A DNA stretch of 41,797 bases from Magnetospirillum sp. WYHS-4 (GTDB taxonomy: Bacteria; Pseudomonadota; Alphaproteobacteria; Rhodospirillales; GLO-3), in assembly GCA_039908345.1 (NCBI GenBank), contig JAMOBD010000020.1, positions 1 through 41,797 of the forward strand. The letters run 5' to 3'. Of the stretch, positions 28,184 to 36,324 are shown piece by piece. The translations under genes were made by a program, and so were the position numbers. Within the stretch, counting starts at the first letter, position 1. Every line of letters starts with the position of its first letter. The notes below the pieces were generated by a model, which had not been told where the DNA came from, ran no database searches, and saw only the letters and a program-made list of their open reading frames with translations.

Positions 28184-29550
28184 ATGAATCCGCCGTCTGC
28201 CCGGTAGGCGTCGAGATGCCGGTCGATATCTGCGTCATCGGGGCTGGTGCGGGCGGGCTGTCGGTGGCCGCCGGCGCTTCCCAGATGGGCGCCAAGGTGG
28301 CCTTGATCGAAAAGGGCGAGATGGGGGGCGACTGCCTGAACGCCGGCTGCGTGCCTTCCAAGGCCCTGCTGGCCGCCGCCCGGCGGCGCGAAGCGGCTCC
28401 TTACGATTACGTCCGCCGGATCATCGGCGACTTGGCTCCCAACGATTCCCAGGAACGCTTCCAGGGCTTGGGGGTCGCCGTGATCCGGGGGGCCGCCGCC
28501 TTCGTCTGCGGCGGCCGGGTGGAAGCGGGCGGGCATATCGTCCGCGCCCGCCGCTTCGTGGTGGCGACCGGATCTCGGGCCGCCATCCCGCCGATTCCGG
28601 GCCTGGAGGCGGTACCCTACCTGACCAACGAGACCCTGTTCCGCCTGGAGGCGGTGCCCGAACACCTGATCGTCATCGGCGGCGGTCCCGTCGGCGCCGA
28701 GATGGCCCAGGCCCACCGCCGCCTGGGCGCCCGGGTGACGGTGCTGGAAATGGTCCGCCTGCTGCCCCGCGATGACGAGGAACTGGTCGAGGTGCTGCGC
28801 CTCGCGATGCGGCGCGACGGCATCGACCTGCGCGAAGGCGTCGGCATCGCCGCCGTCGAGCCCGGCCCTGTCGTCCTGCTGACCGACGGTTCCCGCATCG
28901 CGGGCTCGCACCTGCTGGTGGCGGCGGGGCGCAAGCCCAATGTGGAGGGAATGAACCTCGATCTGGCGGGCGTCCGCCACGGGCCCCAGGGGATCCATGT
29001 GGACCGCCGCATGCGGACCACCAATCCCGAGATCTACGCCATCGGCGACGTGACCGGCGGGCCGGCCTTCACCCACGCAGCGGCCCATCAGGCCGGGGTC
29101 GTGCTGAAGAACATCCTGTTCAAGCTGCCGGTCCGGGCCAATCTTCGGGCGATGCCCCGATGCACCTACACCGATCCGGAACTGGCCTGGGTCGGCCTGT
29201 CGGAGGAAGAGGCGAAGGCCAAAGGCCCCATCCGGGTGCTGCGCTGGCCGTTTTCCGAGAACGACCGGGCCCGTACCGACGGCGAATGCGACGGCTTGGT
29301 CAAGATTGTCGCCACGCCCAAGGGGAAGATCCTGGGGGCCGGCATCGTCGGTCCGTTGGCGGGGGAATTGATCCAGCCCTGGGTGCTGGCCGTCGCGCAG
29401 AGGCTCAAGGTGGGAGCCATGGCCGAAACCATCGCCCCCTATCCCACCCGCGGCGAAGCCTCCAAACGCGCCGCCGCCAGCTTCTTCGCGCCCATGCTGT
29501 TCGGCGAACGGACGCGAAAGCTGGTGCGCTTCCTGATGCGCATTTCCTGA
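28180..29550 (+). CDS. mercuric reductase-like FAD-dependent NAD(P)-disulfide oxidoreductase
   Basis: A 456-residue two-dinucleotide-binding-domain flavoprotein. The FAD-binding region is CVIGAGAGGLSVAAG, the redox-active pair is C52/C57 (GGDCLNAGCVPSKAL), the NAD motif is VIGGGPVGAEMA, and the FAD-binding segment EIYAIGDVTGG precedes the dimerisation domain. The C-terminal catalytic His-Pro of lipoamide or glutathione reductases is replaced by Tyr (AETIAPYPTRGEAS, Y421). It also lacks the N-terminal heavy-metal domain and the C-terminal Cys pair of true MerA. Mercury reduction is therefore not implied. It is coupled to the VTT membrane protein gene, suggesting a joint membrane-linked role. 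Confidence 0.87.
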   Translation: MNESAVCPVGVEMPVDICVIGAGAGGLSVAAGASQMGAKVALIEKGEMGGDCLNAGCVPSKALLAAARRREAAPYDYVRRIIGDLAPNDSQERFQGLGVAVIRGAAAFVCGGRVEAGGHIVRARRFVVATGSRAAIPPIPGLEAVPYLTNETLFRLEAVPEHLIVIGGGPVGAEMAQAHRRLGARVTVLEMVRLLPRDDEELVEVLRLAMRRDGIDLREGVGIAAVEPGPVVLLTDGSRIAGSHLLVAAGRKPNVEGMNLDLAGVRHGPQGIHVDRRMRTTNPEIYAIGDVTGGPAFTHAAAHQAGVVLKNILFKLPVRANLRAMPRCTYTDPELAWVGLSEEEAKAKGPIRVLRWPFSENDRARTDGECDGLVKIVATPKGKILGAGIVGPLAGELIQPWVLAVAQRLKVGAMAETIAPYPTRGEASKRAAASFFAPMLFGERTRKLVRFLMRIS

Positions 29551-29880
29551 AGGCGGCCCGGCGGGCGCCGTCGCAGCCGGAGCGGTTCAGTCGCCCGGCA
29601 GGGTGAAACGGAAGGTCGCACCTCGTCCCGGCTGGTGAAGACCGTGGGCAGGTCGTCGGCGATCCGGATTTCCGCACCGGCCGGTTCCGCCCGCGACGGG
29701 CCGGATGCGCCAAGTCCCAGCAGAACGAAAACAAGAAGGACGGCCGTCGACCATCCCCCCTGCCGCAGGCACCGCGCGCCCGCGAACCGACAGCCTTCTT
29801 AAGCAATTCCGTGCCCGCCCCCGACGATGAGTTCAGGCTCCCTTGAGGGAAACAATACGAATTCCAGTTCGTCGTACAAG
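29551..29880. other. spacer between the flavoprotein and photolyase genes
   Basis: A 330-bp convergent spacer with no intact gene that I can defend. On the minus strand it contains a decayed small secreted-protein ORF (29587-29754, listed separately) and a 31-codon ORF (29894-29799, starting MPIIDLYDELEFVLF) that overlaps the photolyase stop by 14 bp and has no ribosome site. No clear terminator hairpin. Confidence 0.5.
29587..29754 (-). pseudogene. decayed small secreted-protein ORF (two compensating frameshifts?)
   Basis: From ATG 29754 (preceded by GGCAGGGGGG) the annotated frame gives a nonsense-looking peptide. The neighbouring frame reads STAVLLVFVLLGLGASGPS followed by RAEPAGAEIRIADDLPTVFT, a convincing signal peptide plus mature start with GC-rich third positions. 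That frame has no start codon of its own, because TAA lies upstream. Near 29620 the coding look returns to the first frame (ATFRFTLPGD, stop 29587-29589). One base gained and one lost would give a protein of about 55 residues. No family recognised; decay or chance are both possible. Confidence 0.3.
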
Positions 29881-31143
29881 TCAATGATCGGCATGAGTTG
29901 GCGGCTTGATCTTCGGCAGTCCGCGATAGGCCGCCAGGGCCTGTCGACGAGCCTGGGTGTAATCGAGGATCGGCGCCGGGCCCTGGGGCGCCCAGCGGCG
30001 GACGTAGGCGCCGTCGGGATCGTGCCTCGCCGCCTGGCCGGCCGGATTGAAGATGCGGAAGAAGGGCTGGGCATCGATGCCGGTGCCCGCTACCCACTGC
30101 CAGTTCATGGCGTTGAGCGCCGGATCGTGGTCGAGCAGGCGGTCCCGGAACCAAGCCAATCCCGCTCGCCAATGGATGCCCAGCAGCCGCACCAGGAAGG
30201 AGCCGGCCACCATGCGCACCCGGTTGTGCATGGTCCCCGTCGCCGCCAATTCGCGCATGCCCGCGTCGACGAGGGGAAAGCCGGTGCGGCCTTCCTGCCA
30301 GGCGGCCAGGCTTTGGGGATCGTCCCGCCAGGGATAGGCATCGAAGGATTCGTTGAGATTGCGTTCGGGGAGCTGGGGGAAGACGGCGAGGCTGTGGTAG
30401 GCGAACTCCCGCCAAGCCAGTTGACGAAGAAATCCCTCGCCGTCGTTCTCGCGCCCCGCCATCGCCGCCACCGTCGCCCACCAGACTTGGCGGGCGCTCA
30501 GTTCGCCGAAGGCGAGCGGGACCGACAGGCCGGAGGTGCCGGCCAGGGCGGGGATGTCCCGCCGCTCCAGGTAGCCGGCCAGACCCGCGTCGAGGAAAGA
30601 CTCCAGGCGGGCACGAGCGGTCGCCTCGCCGGCCGCTCCCGTTCCCGCCGGGCTCTCCCCGGCCGCTTCGGGGATCGGCCCCAGCCGGTCCGGTTCCGGC
30701 AGGGGGCGGGGTGGGGGCGGCAGGCGGCGCAGCGCCTTCCAATAGGGGGTGAAGACCTTGTAGGGCCCGCCCTCGGCATTGCGGACGCCGCCCGGCTCGA
30801 ACAGCAGGGAGGACGGGAATTCCCGGCCCGGCAGCCCCGCCGGGGCCGGTTCCGCCGGGTCGCGGTTCCAGAAGACCTGCCTTGCCCCCGTTTCCGCCAT
30901 CAGACCGGGAAGCACCTGGGCCGGCTTGCCCCGCCGAACCACGAGCCGTCCCCCCTTCGCGCGGAAGGCGGTGTCCAGAGCGAAGAGGCTGGCGGCCAAT
31001 CGCGGCAGTTGGGCCCGGCCCCAGGCCGTTTCGTCGAAGACGAAGACTGGCAGCAGCGGCCCCTTCGCCGCCGCGGCCAGGGCGGGATGGTCGCCCAACC
31101 GCAAATCGCGGCGAAACCAGACGACGACGGGGAAACCGGCCAT
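29881..31143 (-). CDS. phr: DNA photolyase (cryptochrome/photolyase family), shortened antenna domain
   Basis: A 420-residue photolyase, which repairs UV cyclobutane dimers using light and reduced FAD. The N-terminal domain begins VVVWFRRDLRLGDHPAL. The FAD domain has LRQLAWREFAYH, RTGFPLVDAGMREL, MHNRVRMVAGSFLVR and NWQWVAGTGIDAQPFFRIFNP. The family is usually about 470 residues. Here the segment between FWNRDPAEPA (about 91-100) and SSLLFEP (111-117) lacks roughly 25 residues normally containing a helix, in the antenna-chromophore domain. Light harvesting may differ while the catalytic core looks intact. Divergent from the K+ channel gene across 55 bp. Confidence 0.9.
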   Translation of the reverse strand: MAGFPVVVWFRRDLRLGDHPALAAAAKGPLLPVFVFDETAWGRAQLPRLAASLFALDTAFRAKGGRLVVRRGKPAQVLPGLMAETGARQVFWNRDPAEPAPAGLPGREFPSSLLFEPGGVRNAEGGPYKVFTPYWKALRRLPPPPRPLPEPDRLGPIPEAAGESPAGTGAAGEATARARLESFLDAGLAGYLERRDIPALAGTSGLSVPLAFGELSARQVWWATVAAMAGRENDGEGFLRQLAWREFAYHSLAVFPQLPERNLNESFDAYPWRDDPQSLAAWQEGRTGFPLVDAGMRELAATGTMHNRVRMVAGSFLVRLLGIHWRAGLAWFRDRLLDHDPALNAMNWQWVAGTGIDAQPFFRIFNPAGQAARHDPDGAYVRRWAPQGPAPILDYTQARRQALAAYRGLPKIKPPTHADH

Positions 31144-31188
31144 GGCAATATCCGTGCTTTTGCGGAGGGGTAGCTTGCGTTAGGCTGT

Positions 31189-31214
31189 CGAAAAAAGGAT
31201 GGGGTCTTTTTTCG
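31189..31214 (+). repeat. 9-bp inverted repeat enclosing the channel gene start
   Basis: CGAAAAAAG (31189-31197) and CTTTTTTCG (31206-31214), a perfect inverted repeat with an 8-nt loop that contains the ATG at 31199. It could fold in mRNA and cover the start, or be an operator. An alternative GTG start at 31214 lies at its right edge. Confidence 0.5.
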
Positions 31215-32350
31215 TGATCGACAAGCCGGAAGGCTGGATATCCGAACTTCTCGCCACCGGGCCGCTGGCTCCGGCCCAGGCCCGTGCCTATCGCCTGGGG
31301 ATGATCGTCACCGTCGTCGTCACCACCCTGATTACCATGCTGGACACGGTGGATGGGTTCTGGGGCGCGTACGAGAACGCGGCCCGGATCGTCGAGATTT
31401 TGACCGTGGTCGTCATGGGGGCCGACTACGCCTTGCGGATCGTCCAGGCCCGTACGGGATCGGCGACCTTGGCCTATCTGGTCAGTCCATATGGCATTTG
31501 CGATTTCCTGGCGGTCGTTCCCTTCGTGGTGGGCAAGATGCTGGAACTGCCCGCCGACGGCAACATCGTCTTCGGCCTGATGGGGTTCCTCAAGCTGGCC
31601 CGCTATTCGCCGGCCCTGGAGACCCTGGGCGTGGTGGTGCTGCAGGAAATCCGGCCTCTGGCTTCGGCGCTCTTCATCATGCTGCTGTTGGCCCTGTCGG
31701 CTTCGACGGCGCTCTATTTCGCCGAACGGGGCGTCAATCCCCAGGGGTTCGGCAACATTCCCCAGGCCATGTGGTGGGCCATCGTGACGCTGGCCACCCT
31801 GGGCTATGGCGACGTGGTGCCCACCACGCCGCTGGGCAAGGTCATGGGGGCGGCGACCGCGGTGCTGGGACTTTGCATGTTCGCCCTGCCGGCATCCATC
31901 CTGGCTTCCGGTTTCGCCGAGGAGATGCGGCGGCGCAGCTTCCTGTCCACCTGGGCCCTGGTCGCCAAGGTGCCCTTCTTCACCAAGCTCGCCGCCCAGC
32001 AGATCGCCGAGATCGCCTCCTTGCTGCGCCTTTACCGCAGCATCAAGGACGAGGTCCTGGTGCGCGAAGGCGAAATGGGCGAATGCATGTACTTCATCGT
32101 TTCCGGCGTGGTCGAAGTGACCGCCAAGCATGGAAAGTTCGTCCTGCGCGACGGTGAATTCTTCGGCGAGATCGCCCTCTTGCAGCAGGGGCCCCGTACC
32201 GCCACCGTCAAGGCGATGACCCGCTGCCAGTTGTTGATCCTGGATGCCCGCGACTTCAACCGCTTCGTCGAGCACTACCCGCACCTGATGGAGGCCATCG
32301 CCGAAACGGCGCGCCAGCGCCTGGGCGAACAGGCGGCGGAACGGCGCTAG
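31199..32350 (+). CDS. cyclic nucleotide-gated-type potassium channel
   Basis: A 383-residue six-TM channel with a cytoplasmic cyclic-nucleotide-binding domain, like bacterial MloK1/MmaK. The pore selectivity filter TLGYGD is at 200-205. The S4-like segment (LKLARYSPAL) has few positive charges, so voltage sensing is unlikely. The CNBD at about 255-370 retains the phosphate-binding cassette FFGEIALLQQGPRTATV with its key Arg. cAMP is the expected ligand in this family. The ATG at 31199 lies in a hairpin loop; GTG 31214 (VIDKPEGW) is an alternative. It ends 2 bp before the EEP-family gene. Confidence 0.92.
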   Translation: MGSFFVIDKPEGWISELLATGPLAPAQARAYRLGMIVTVVVTTLITMLDTVDGFWGAYENAARIVEILTVVVMGADYALRIVQARTGSATLAYLVSPYGICDFLAVVPFVVGKMLELPADGNIVFGLMGFLKLARYSPALETLGVVVLQEIRPLASALFIMLLLALSASTALYFAERGVNPQGFGNIPQAMWWAIVTLATLGYGDVVPTTPLGKVMGAATAVLGLCMFALPASILASGFAEEMRRRSFLSTWALVAKVPFFTKLAAQQIAEIASLLRLYRSIKDEVLVREGEMGECMYFIVSGVVEVTAKHGKFVLRDGEFFGEIALLQQGPRTATVKAMTRCQLLILDARDFNRFVEHYPHLMEAIAETARQRLGEQAAERR

Positions 32351-32352
32351 CC

Positions 32353-33195
32353 ATGGCCGTCTTCCTTACTCTCAACGCCTATCTGCTGGACGTGCGCCTG
32401 TTCGGCCGGGTCCGGGTCTATAAGGCGGCACCCTGGATCGAGCCGCGCCGCCGGGCCCTTCTCCAGGCACTGCGGGAATCGGATGCCGACGTCGTCTGCC
32501 TGCAGGAGGTCTTCCGCCGTCCCCATCGAGCCGATCTGGCCGGCGGCCTAAAGGACCTCTTCCCCCATGCCGCCGGCATCCGCCATCCGGGCTTGCCGCT
32601 GGGCACCGGGCTGATGGTGCTGTCCCGCCATCCCATCCTCGCCGCCCGGCCGCGCGAATTCCGCGCCGCCTTCTTCGAGGAACGCCTCGCCATCCGCATG
32701 GGCTTGCTGGAATGCCTGATCGACCTGCCCTCCCTGGGCCCCACGCGGGTGATCGACTTCCATCTTTGCGCCGGCGGGCTCAAGCACCATCCGGAGGCGC
32801 CGCCCGCCGAGGCGGTGCGCACCGCCCAGATCGCCGAACTGCTGGCCGTCGCCCATGGGCCGGGCGCCGCAGCGGTGGTCCTGGCCGGCGACCTCAACAG
32901 CGGGCCCCACACCTCGCCGGCCAACTACCGCCAGGTCCTGGCCGGCGGATTCCGCGACGCCCTGGCGGAACCCGGCGAAGACGCCTTCACCTGGGACCCC
33001 GCCAACCCCATGATTACCGGAGAGTTGAACCGCTCCCTGCCGCCCCAGCGCATCGACCATGTCTTTTTGCGGGGTCCGGCACGGGCCTGCGAGGCCGGGC
33101 TCGCCCTGCACGAGCCGCGCGCCGACCTGTCCGACGGGCGTTGCGTTCCCGTCTCCGACCACTATGGCCTGCGGGTACGGATCGAGCCGGCTTGA
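32353..33195 (+). CDS. endonuclease/exonuclease/phosphatase (EEP) family protein
   Basis: A 280-residue metal-dependent phosphodiesterase fold. Catalytic landmarks are the early Asn in LTLNAYLL, the metal-binding Glu in VVCLQEVF, VVLAGDLNSGP (Asp and Asn), RIDHVFLRG, and the terminal VSDHYGLRV Asp-His pair. The layout resembles neutral sphingomyelinase-like and phosphatase members more than exonuclease III; substrate undetermined. No signal peptide. It starts 2 bp after the channel stop, so it is cotranscribed, and abuts the convergent hemerythrin-receiver gene with no gap. Confidence 0.85.
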   Translation: MAVFLTLNAYLLDVRLFGRVRVYKAAPWIEPRRRALLQALRESDADVVCLQEVFRRPHRADLAGGLKDLFPHAAGIRHPGLPLGTGLMVLSRHPILAARPREFRAAFFEERLAIRMGLLECLIDLPSLGPTRVIDFHLCAGGLKHHPEAPPAEAVRTAQIAELLAVAHGPGAAAVVLAGDLNSGPHTSPANYRQVLAGGFRDALAEPGEDAFTWDPANPMITGELNRSLPPQRIDHVFLRGPARACEAGLALHEPRADLSDGRCVPVSDHYGLRVRIEPA

Positions 33196-34038
33196 TTACT
33201 GGCGGACAGCGCCGTCCATGGCCTTGGCGATGGCGCCGAAAAGGCCGGTGGCGCTCAACGGCTTTTCCAGCACCGCATCCACCCCCACCGCAGACGCCCG
33301 TCGCCGAAGAACCTCGCCATCCAGGCCGCTGACGAAAACGAAACGGGTCAGGGGATCGATGCGGAAAACCTCGCGGGCCATAGCCACGCCGTCCATGCCG
33401 TCCATCACCACGTCGCAGAGAACGACATCGGCCGGGTACTTCATCAGGCTATCCAGACCTTCCTGGGCACTCATCACGGAACGGGCCTCGTGGGTACCGG
33501 CCACCGTCAGCAGGGTTTCGATCAAGCGGCGGAAGTTGGGATTGTCTTCGACCAGCAGGACCTTCAGACGCCTCCAGTCGAGGCCGCTCCCCATTCCATC
33601 GGTAAGGCGGCAGGCCCCCGCCTGGGCAATGGCTTCCGTCTTGTCCCGGCAGATATCCCGGTAGGCGAAATCGTCCTGCAGGATATGGCTGATCAGCCAA
33701 CCGCGCACGAAATCCACGAAACGTCGGGAATCGAAGCCGCCCGGATCGGCGGCCAGGGCTGCCATGAAGTCGCCGACCTCCCCTGTCAGCCGCCGATGGG
33801 TCTCCCGGTGGGCATCCAGCTGAGGGTAGCCGCAAAGCTCCATCAGGTGTTCCTCGCGGGCGAAATGATATTTCGTGTATTCGGTCAGGCTATCGAGGAT
33901 GCTACCGACGACGGAGGAATCTTCCCTGTCCCCTACCGCCGTTTCCAGGTGGTTGAACAGCCGCAGGAGAACCCGGTGATCCGAGTCCACGAAGGGAATC
34001 CCCATTTCGATTCCCGCAGTCCAGTCGGCGGCGTGCAC
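33196..34038 (-). CDS. hemerythrin-receiver fusion protein
   Basis: A 280-residue two-domain protein. Residues 1-135 form a bacteriohemerythrin with all di-iron ligands (H21, H58, E62, H77, H81, H118, D122). Residues 157-275 form a complete receiver domain: E164/D165, phospho-acceptor D209 (VVLCDVVMDGMDG), S237 and K259 (VLEKPLS). There is no output domain. It could couple O2 or redox state of the di-iron site to a phosphorelay. The histidine kinase gene lies 97 bp upstream on the same strand and is a plausible partner. Confidence 0.92.
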   Translation of the reverse strand: MHAADWTAGIEMGIPFVDSDHRVLLRLFNHLETAVGDREDSSVVGSILDSLTEYTKYHFAREEHLMELCGYPQLDAHRETHRRLTGEVGDFMAALAADPGGFDSRRFVDFVRGWLISHILQDDFAYRDICRDKTEAIAQAGACRLTDGMGSGLDWRRLKVLLVEDNPNFRRLIETLLTVAGTHEARSVMSAQEGLDSLMKYPADVVLCDVVMDGMDGVAMAREVFRIDPLTRFVFVSGLDGEVLRRRASAVGVDAVLEKPLSATGLFGAIAKAMDGAVRQ

Positions 34039-34135
34039 GGCCTCAGCCCCTTGTCCAATACGGCGATTTGAAGCGGCCTGCTATCACACTACCCGGCAAG
34101 TCCCTAGAAAAACCGGCGGGCAAGCCCCGGAAAGA

Positions 34136-36274
34136 TCACGAGGATGATCCATTTGCGATGCCCGGCAGGCCCGGAACCTGGCGCGGCAAGGTGAAAACCA
34201 CCGCCGTTCCCCCCTGTGGCCGCGCCTCGATGGCCACGGTTCCTCCGGCCAGGGTGACGATCTTGCGGACCAGGGACAGGCCGATACCCGTACCTTCGTG
34301 CCTGTCGCCGGTTTCCAGACGTTCGAACACCCGGAAAACCCGCTCGCGGTACTCGGGCGGGATGCCGGCGCCGTTGTCCTCGACTCGGAAGACGGCTGTT
34401 TCCTCGTCCCATCGGGCGGAGACCGATACCTCCGGCAGGCGACCTCCCGGACAGTAGGTCAGGGAGTTCTCGATCAGACGGGCGAAGATTTCGGCCAGCC
34501 GGCGGATATCGAGCCGCACCTCGGGCAAGGCCGTGGCCGTGACGCTGCCGCCGGAACTCATGATCTGGCGCTTCAGGCGCCGCAGGGCCTCGTTGAGGGC
34601 CGCTTCGGCGGAAAACATGCCTTCGCCGGCCGGCAGGCGGTCGACCGAGAGGTAGAGTTCCACGTCCCGCAACAGCCGCTTCAGGTGCAGCGCCGCGGCG
34701 ACCGTGAAATCCATGTATTCCCTCTCGCTGGGCCCCAGTTGATCGCCGAGCCTTTTGCCGAGAAGCTGGGTGAAGCTGACCAGGGAACGGACCGGTTCCT
34801 GCATGTGATGGGCCAGAATCTCGGAAAAGCGCGCCAATTCGGCATGGGCATGGGCGGTTTCGGCAAGGCTCTTGCGCAGCCGGGCTTCGCTTTCGACCCT
34901 AGGGGTGATGTCGCGCTGCACGCCGACGTAATGGACGATGCGGCCGCTCCCGTCGGGAACGGCGGTCACCGTCAATTCGTTCCAGAACAAGCTGCCGTCC
35001 TTGCGGTAGTTGCGTAGCACCGCCGTGGCGCTTCCCCCGTCCGCCAAGCCTAGGCGGATGGCCTCCAGGCCTTCCTGGCCGCGATCCTCGCCGTGCAGGA
35101 AGCGGGGATTGCGCCCGAAGACCTGGGCGGCATCGTAGCCGGTGATGTGCCGGAAGGCGGGATTGACGTAGACGAGCGGATTGTCGGGGGCCAGGGCGTC
35201 GGTGATGGTCACCCCGTCGGCGACATGGGCCAGCGCCATGTCGCTGAGCAACAAGGCTTCCTCGTCCCGCACCCGGCGGACCAGGAGACGCGCCAGAACC
35301 CCGGTCAGACCGAGAACCACCAGGGCTACCGCCACCACCGGTCCGGCCAGGGACTCGGCGCCCTGGCGCCAGGACGCCAGAATCGCTTCCTCGCTCAGGC
35401 TCACGCCGATCACCAGAGGCCAGACCAGGGTCATGCGATAGCTGGCGAGGCGGCGTCTCCCATCGGGATCGACATCGGAGAAGGACCCGAATTCCGCGTC
35501 CTTGACCAACGACCGGAAGGGCTCGTGTTCCCGGCTGGAATCGCCGGGCTGGATTTTCAATCCGGTTCCCGCCAGGAACGTGCCATCGAAGTGGTGCAGG
35601 GACACCGTCCCACCCTCGCCGGTCTCCAGGGCGTCGAAGATGGACTGCACATGCTGGGGATTGATCGCGGCGATCAAGAGCCCGGTGCCGCCCCGGCTAT
35701 CCCGAAAGGTCCTTGTCATGGGGATGAGATACTGGCCGCCGCCGGCGCCGCCACCCACGAAACGCTGGGCCAGCGGCTTGCCGATCACCAGGGGCCGGAC
35801 CGAATCGCGATGGGCGGCCAGCAGGCCCGCCGCCTCAACGGTTGTGCCGGCCGGCGTGCCGGCCGTGTCGAACAGCACCCGCCCCTCGGAATCGACCACC
35901 AGGATCTGGCGGAGTTGGGGCGAGAACAGCAACCGCTGCCGCAGGGCTTCGGCAACGGCCCCATCGCCCAGAGACTGGCGCTGAAGCATCGCCTCGGCCA
36001 CCGAAGCCAGGACCACATCCACCGACTGCACGATACGCGCCGTGCTGTCGGTGGCGGCGCGGGCCAGGCTCACCGAAGCCGCCCGCCCGGCATCAAGGGC
36101 CTGCTGGCGGCCGGCCAGCAAGGCCACAGCCAGGGCGACGACGACCGCCGCCGCCACGCCGATCCCGAACAGCACGACCGCCCCCATCAGGCGGCGTGGG
36201 TACAGGCGTGCCGCTTGGCCGACCGATACGGAGGGCTCCCGAGATCCGGAAGAACACTGTTGCCGCCCCATCAT
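34136..36274 (-). CDS. sensor histidine kinase with extracellular Cache-like and LOV-derived PAS domains
   Basis: A 712-residue membrane kinase. TM1 is at about 31-54 and a double-Cache-like periplasmic region at about 55-305. TM2 is at about 309-332 and a PAS at about 345-460 (FGRNPRFLHGED, LRNYRKDGSLFWNEL, HYVGVQRDIT). A HisKA-type helix carries H489 (LAHHMQEPVRSL), followed by a full ATPase domain: N-box IENSLTY, G1 VEDNGAGI, G2 GTGIGL. The PAS resembles LOV domains, but the adduct-forming Cys of GRNCRFLQG is Pro, so blue-light chemistry is not expected. Divergent from a periplasmic binding protein and upstream of the hemerythrin-receiver gene. Confidence 0.92.
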   Translation of the reverse strand: MMGRQQCSSGSREPSVSVGQAARLYPRRLMGAVVLFGIGVAAAVVVALAVALLAGRQQALDAGRAASVSLARAATDSTARIVQSVDVVLASVAEAMLQRQSLGDGAVAEALRQRLLFSPQLRQILVVDSEGRVLFDTAGTPAGTTVEAAGLLAAHRDSVRPLVIGKPLAQRFVGGGAGGGQYLIPMTRTFRDSRGGTGLLIAAINPQHVQSIFDALETGEGGTVSLHHFDGTFLAGTGLKIQPGDSSREHEPFRSLVKDAEFGSFSDVDPDGRRRLASYRMTLVWPLVIGVSLSEEAILASWRQGAESLAGPVVAVALVVLGLTGVLARLLVRRVRDEEALLLSDMALAHVADGVTITDALAPDNPLVYVNPAFRHITGYDAAQVFGRNPRFLHGEDRGQEGLEAIRLGLADGGSATAVLRNYRKDGSLFWNELTVTAVPDGSGRIVHYVGVQRDITPRVESEARLRKSLAETAHAHAELARFSEILAHHMQEPVRSLVSFTQLLGKRLGDQLGPSEREYMDFTVAAALHLKRLLRDVELYLSVDRLPAGEGMFSAEAALNEALRRLKRQIMSSGGSVTATALPEVRLDIRRLAEIFARLIENSLTYCPGGRLPEVSVSARWDEETAVFRVEDNGAGIPPEYRERVFRVFERLETGDRHEGTGIGLSLVRKIVTLAGGTVAIEARPQGGTAVVFTLPRQVPGLPGIANGSSS

Positions 36275-36324
36275 GGAATAGGACTATAGTAGTATGCTGG
36301 ATCGATTCCAATCGGGAGAACGCG

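Noticed and set aside
28180-29550. True mercuric reductase (mer operon)
   Set aside because: No MerR/T/P genes, no heavy-metal-associated domain, no C-terminal vicinal Cys pair.
29405-32284. 959-codon minus-strand frame opposite the K+ channel and out of frame with photolyase
   Set aside because: No domain is recognisable, and it conflicts with three genes that have clear motifs.
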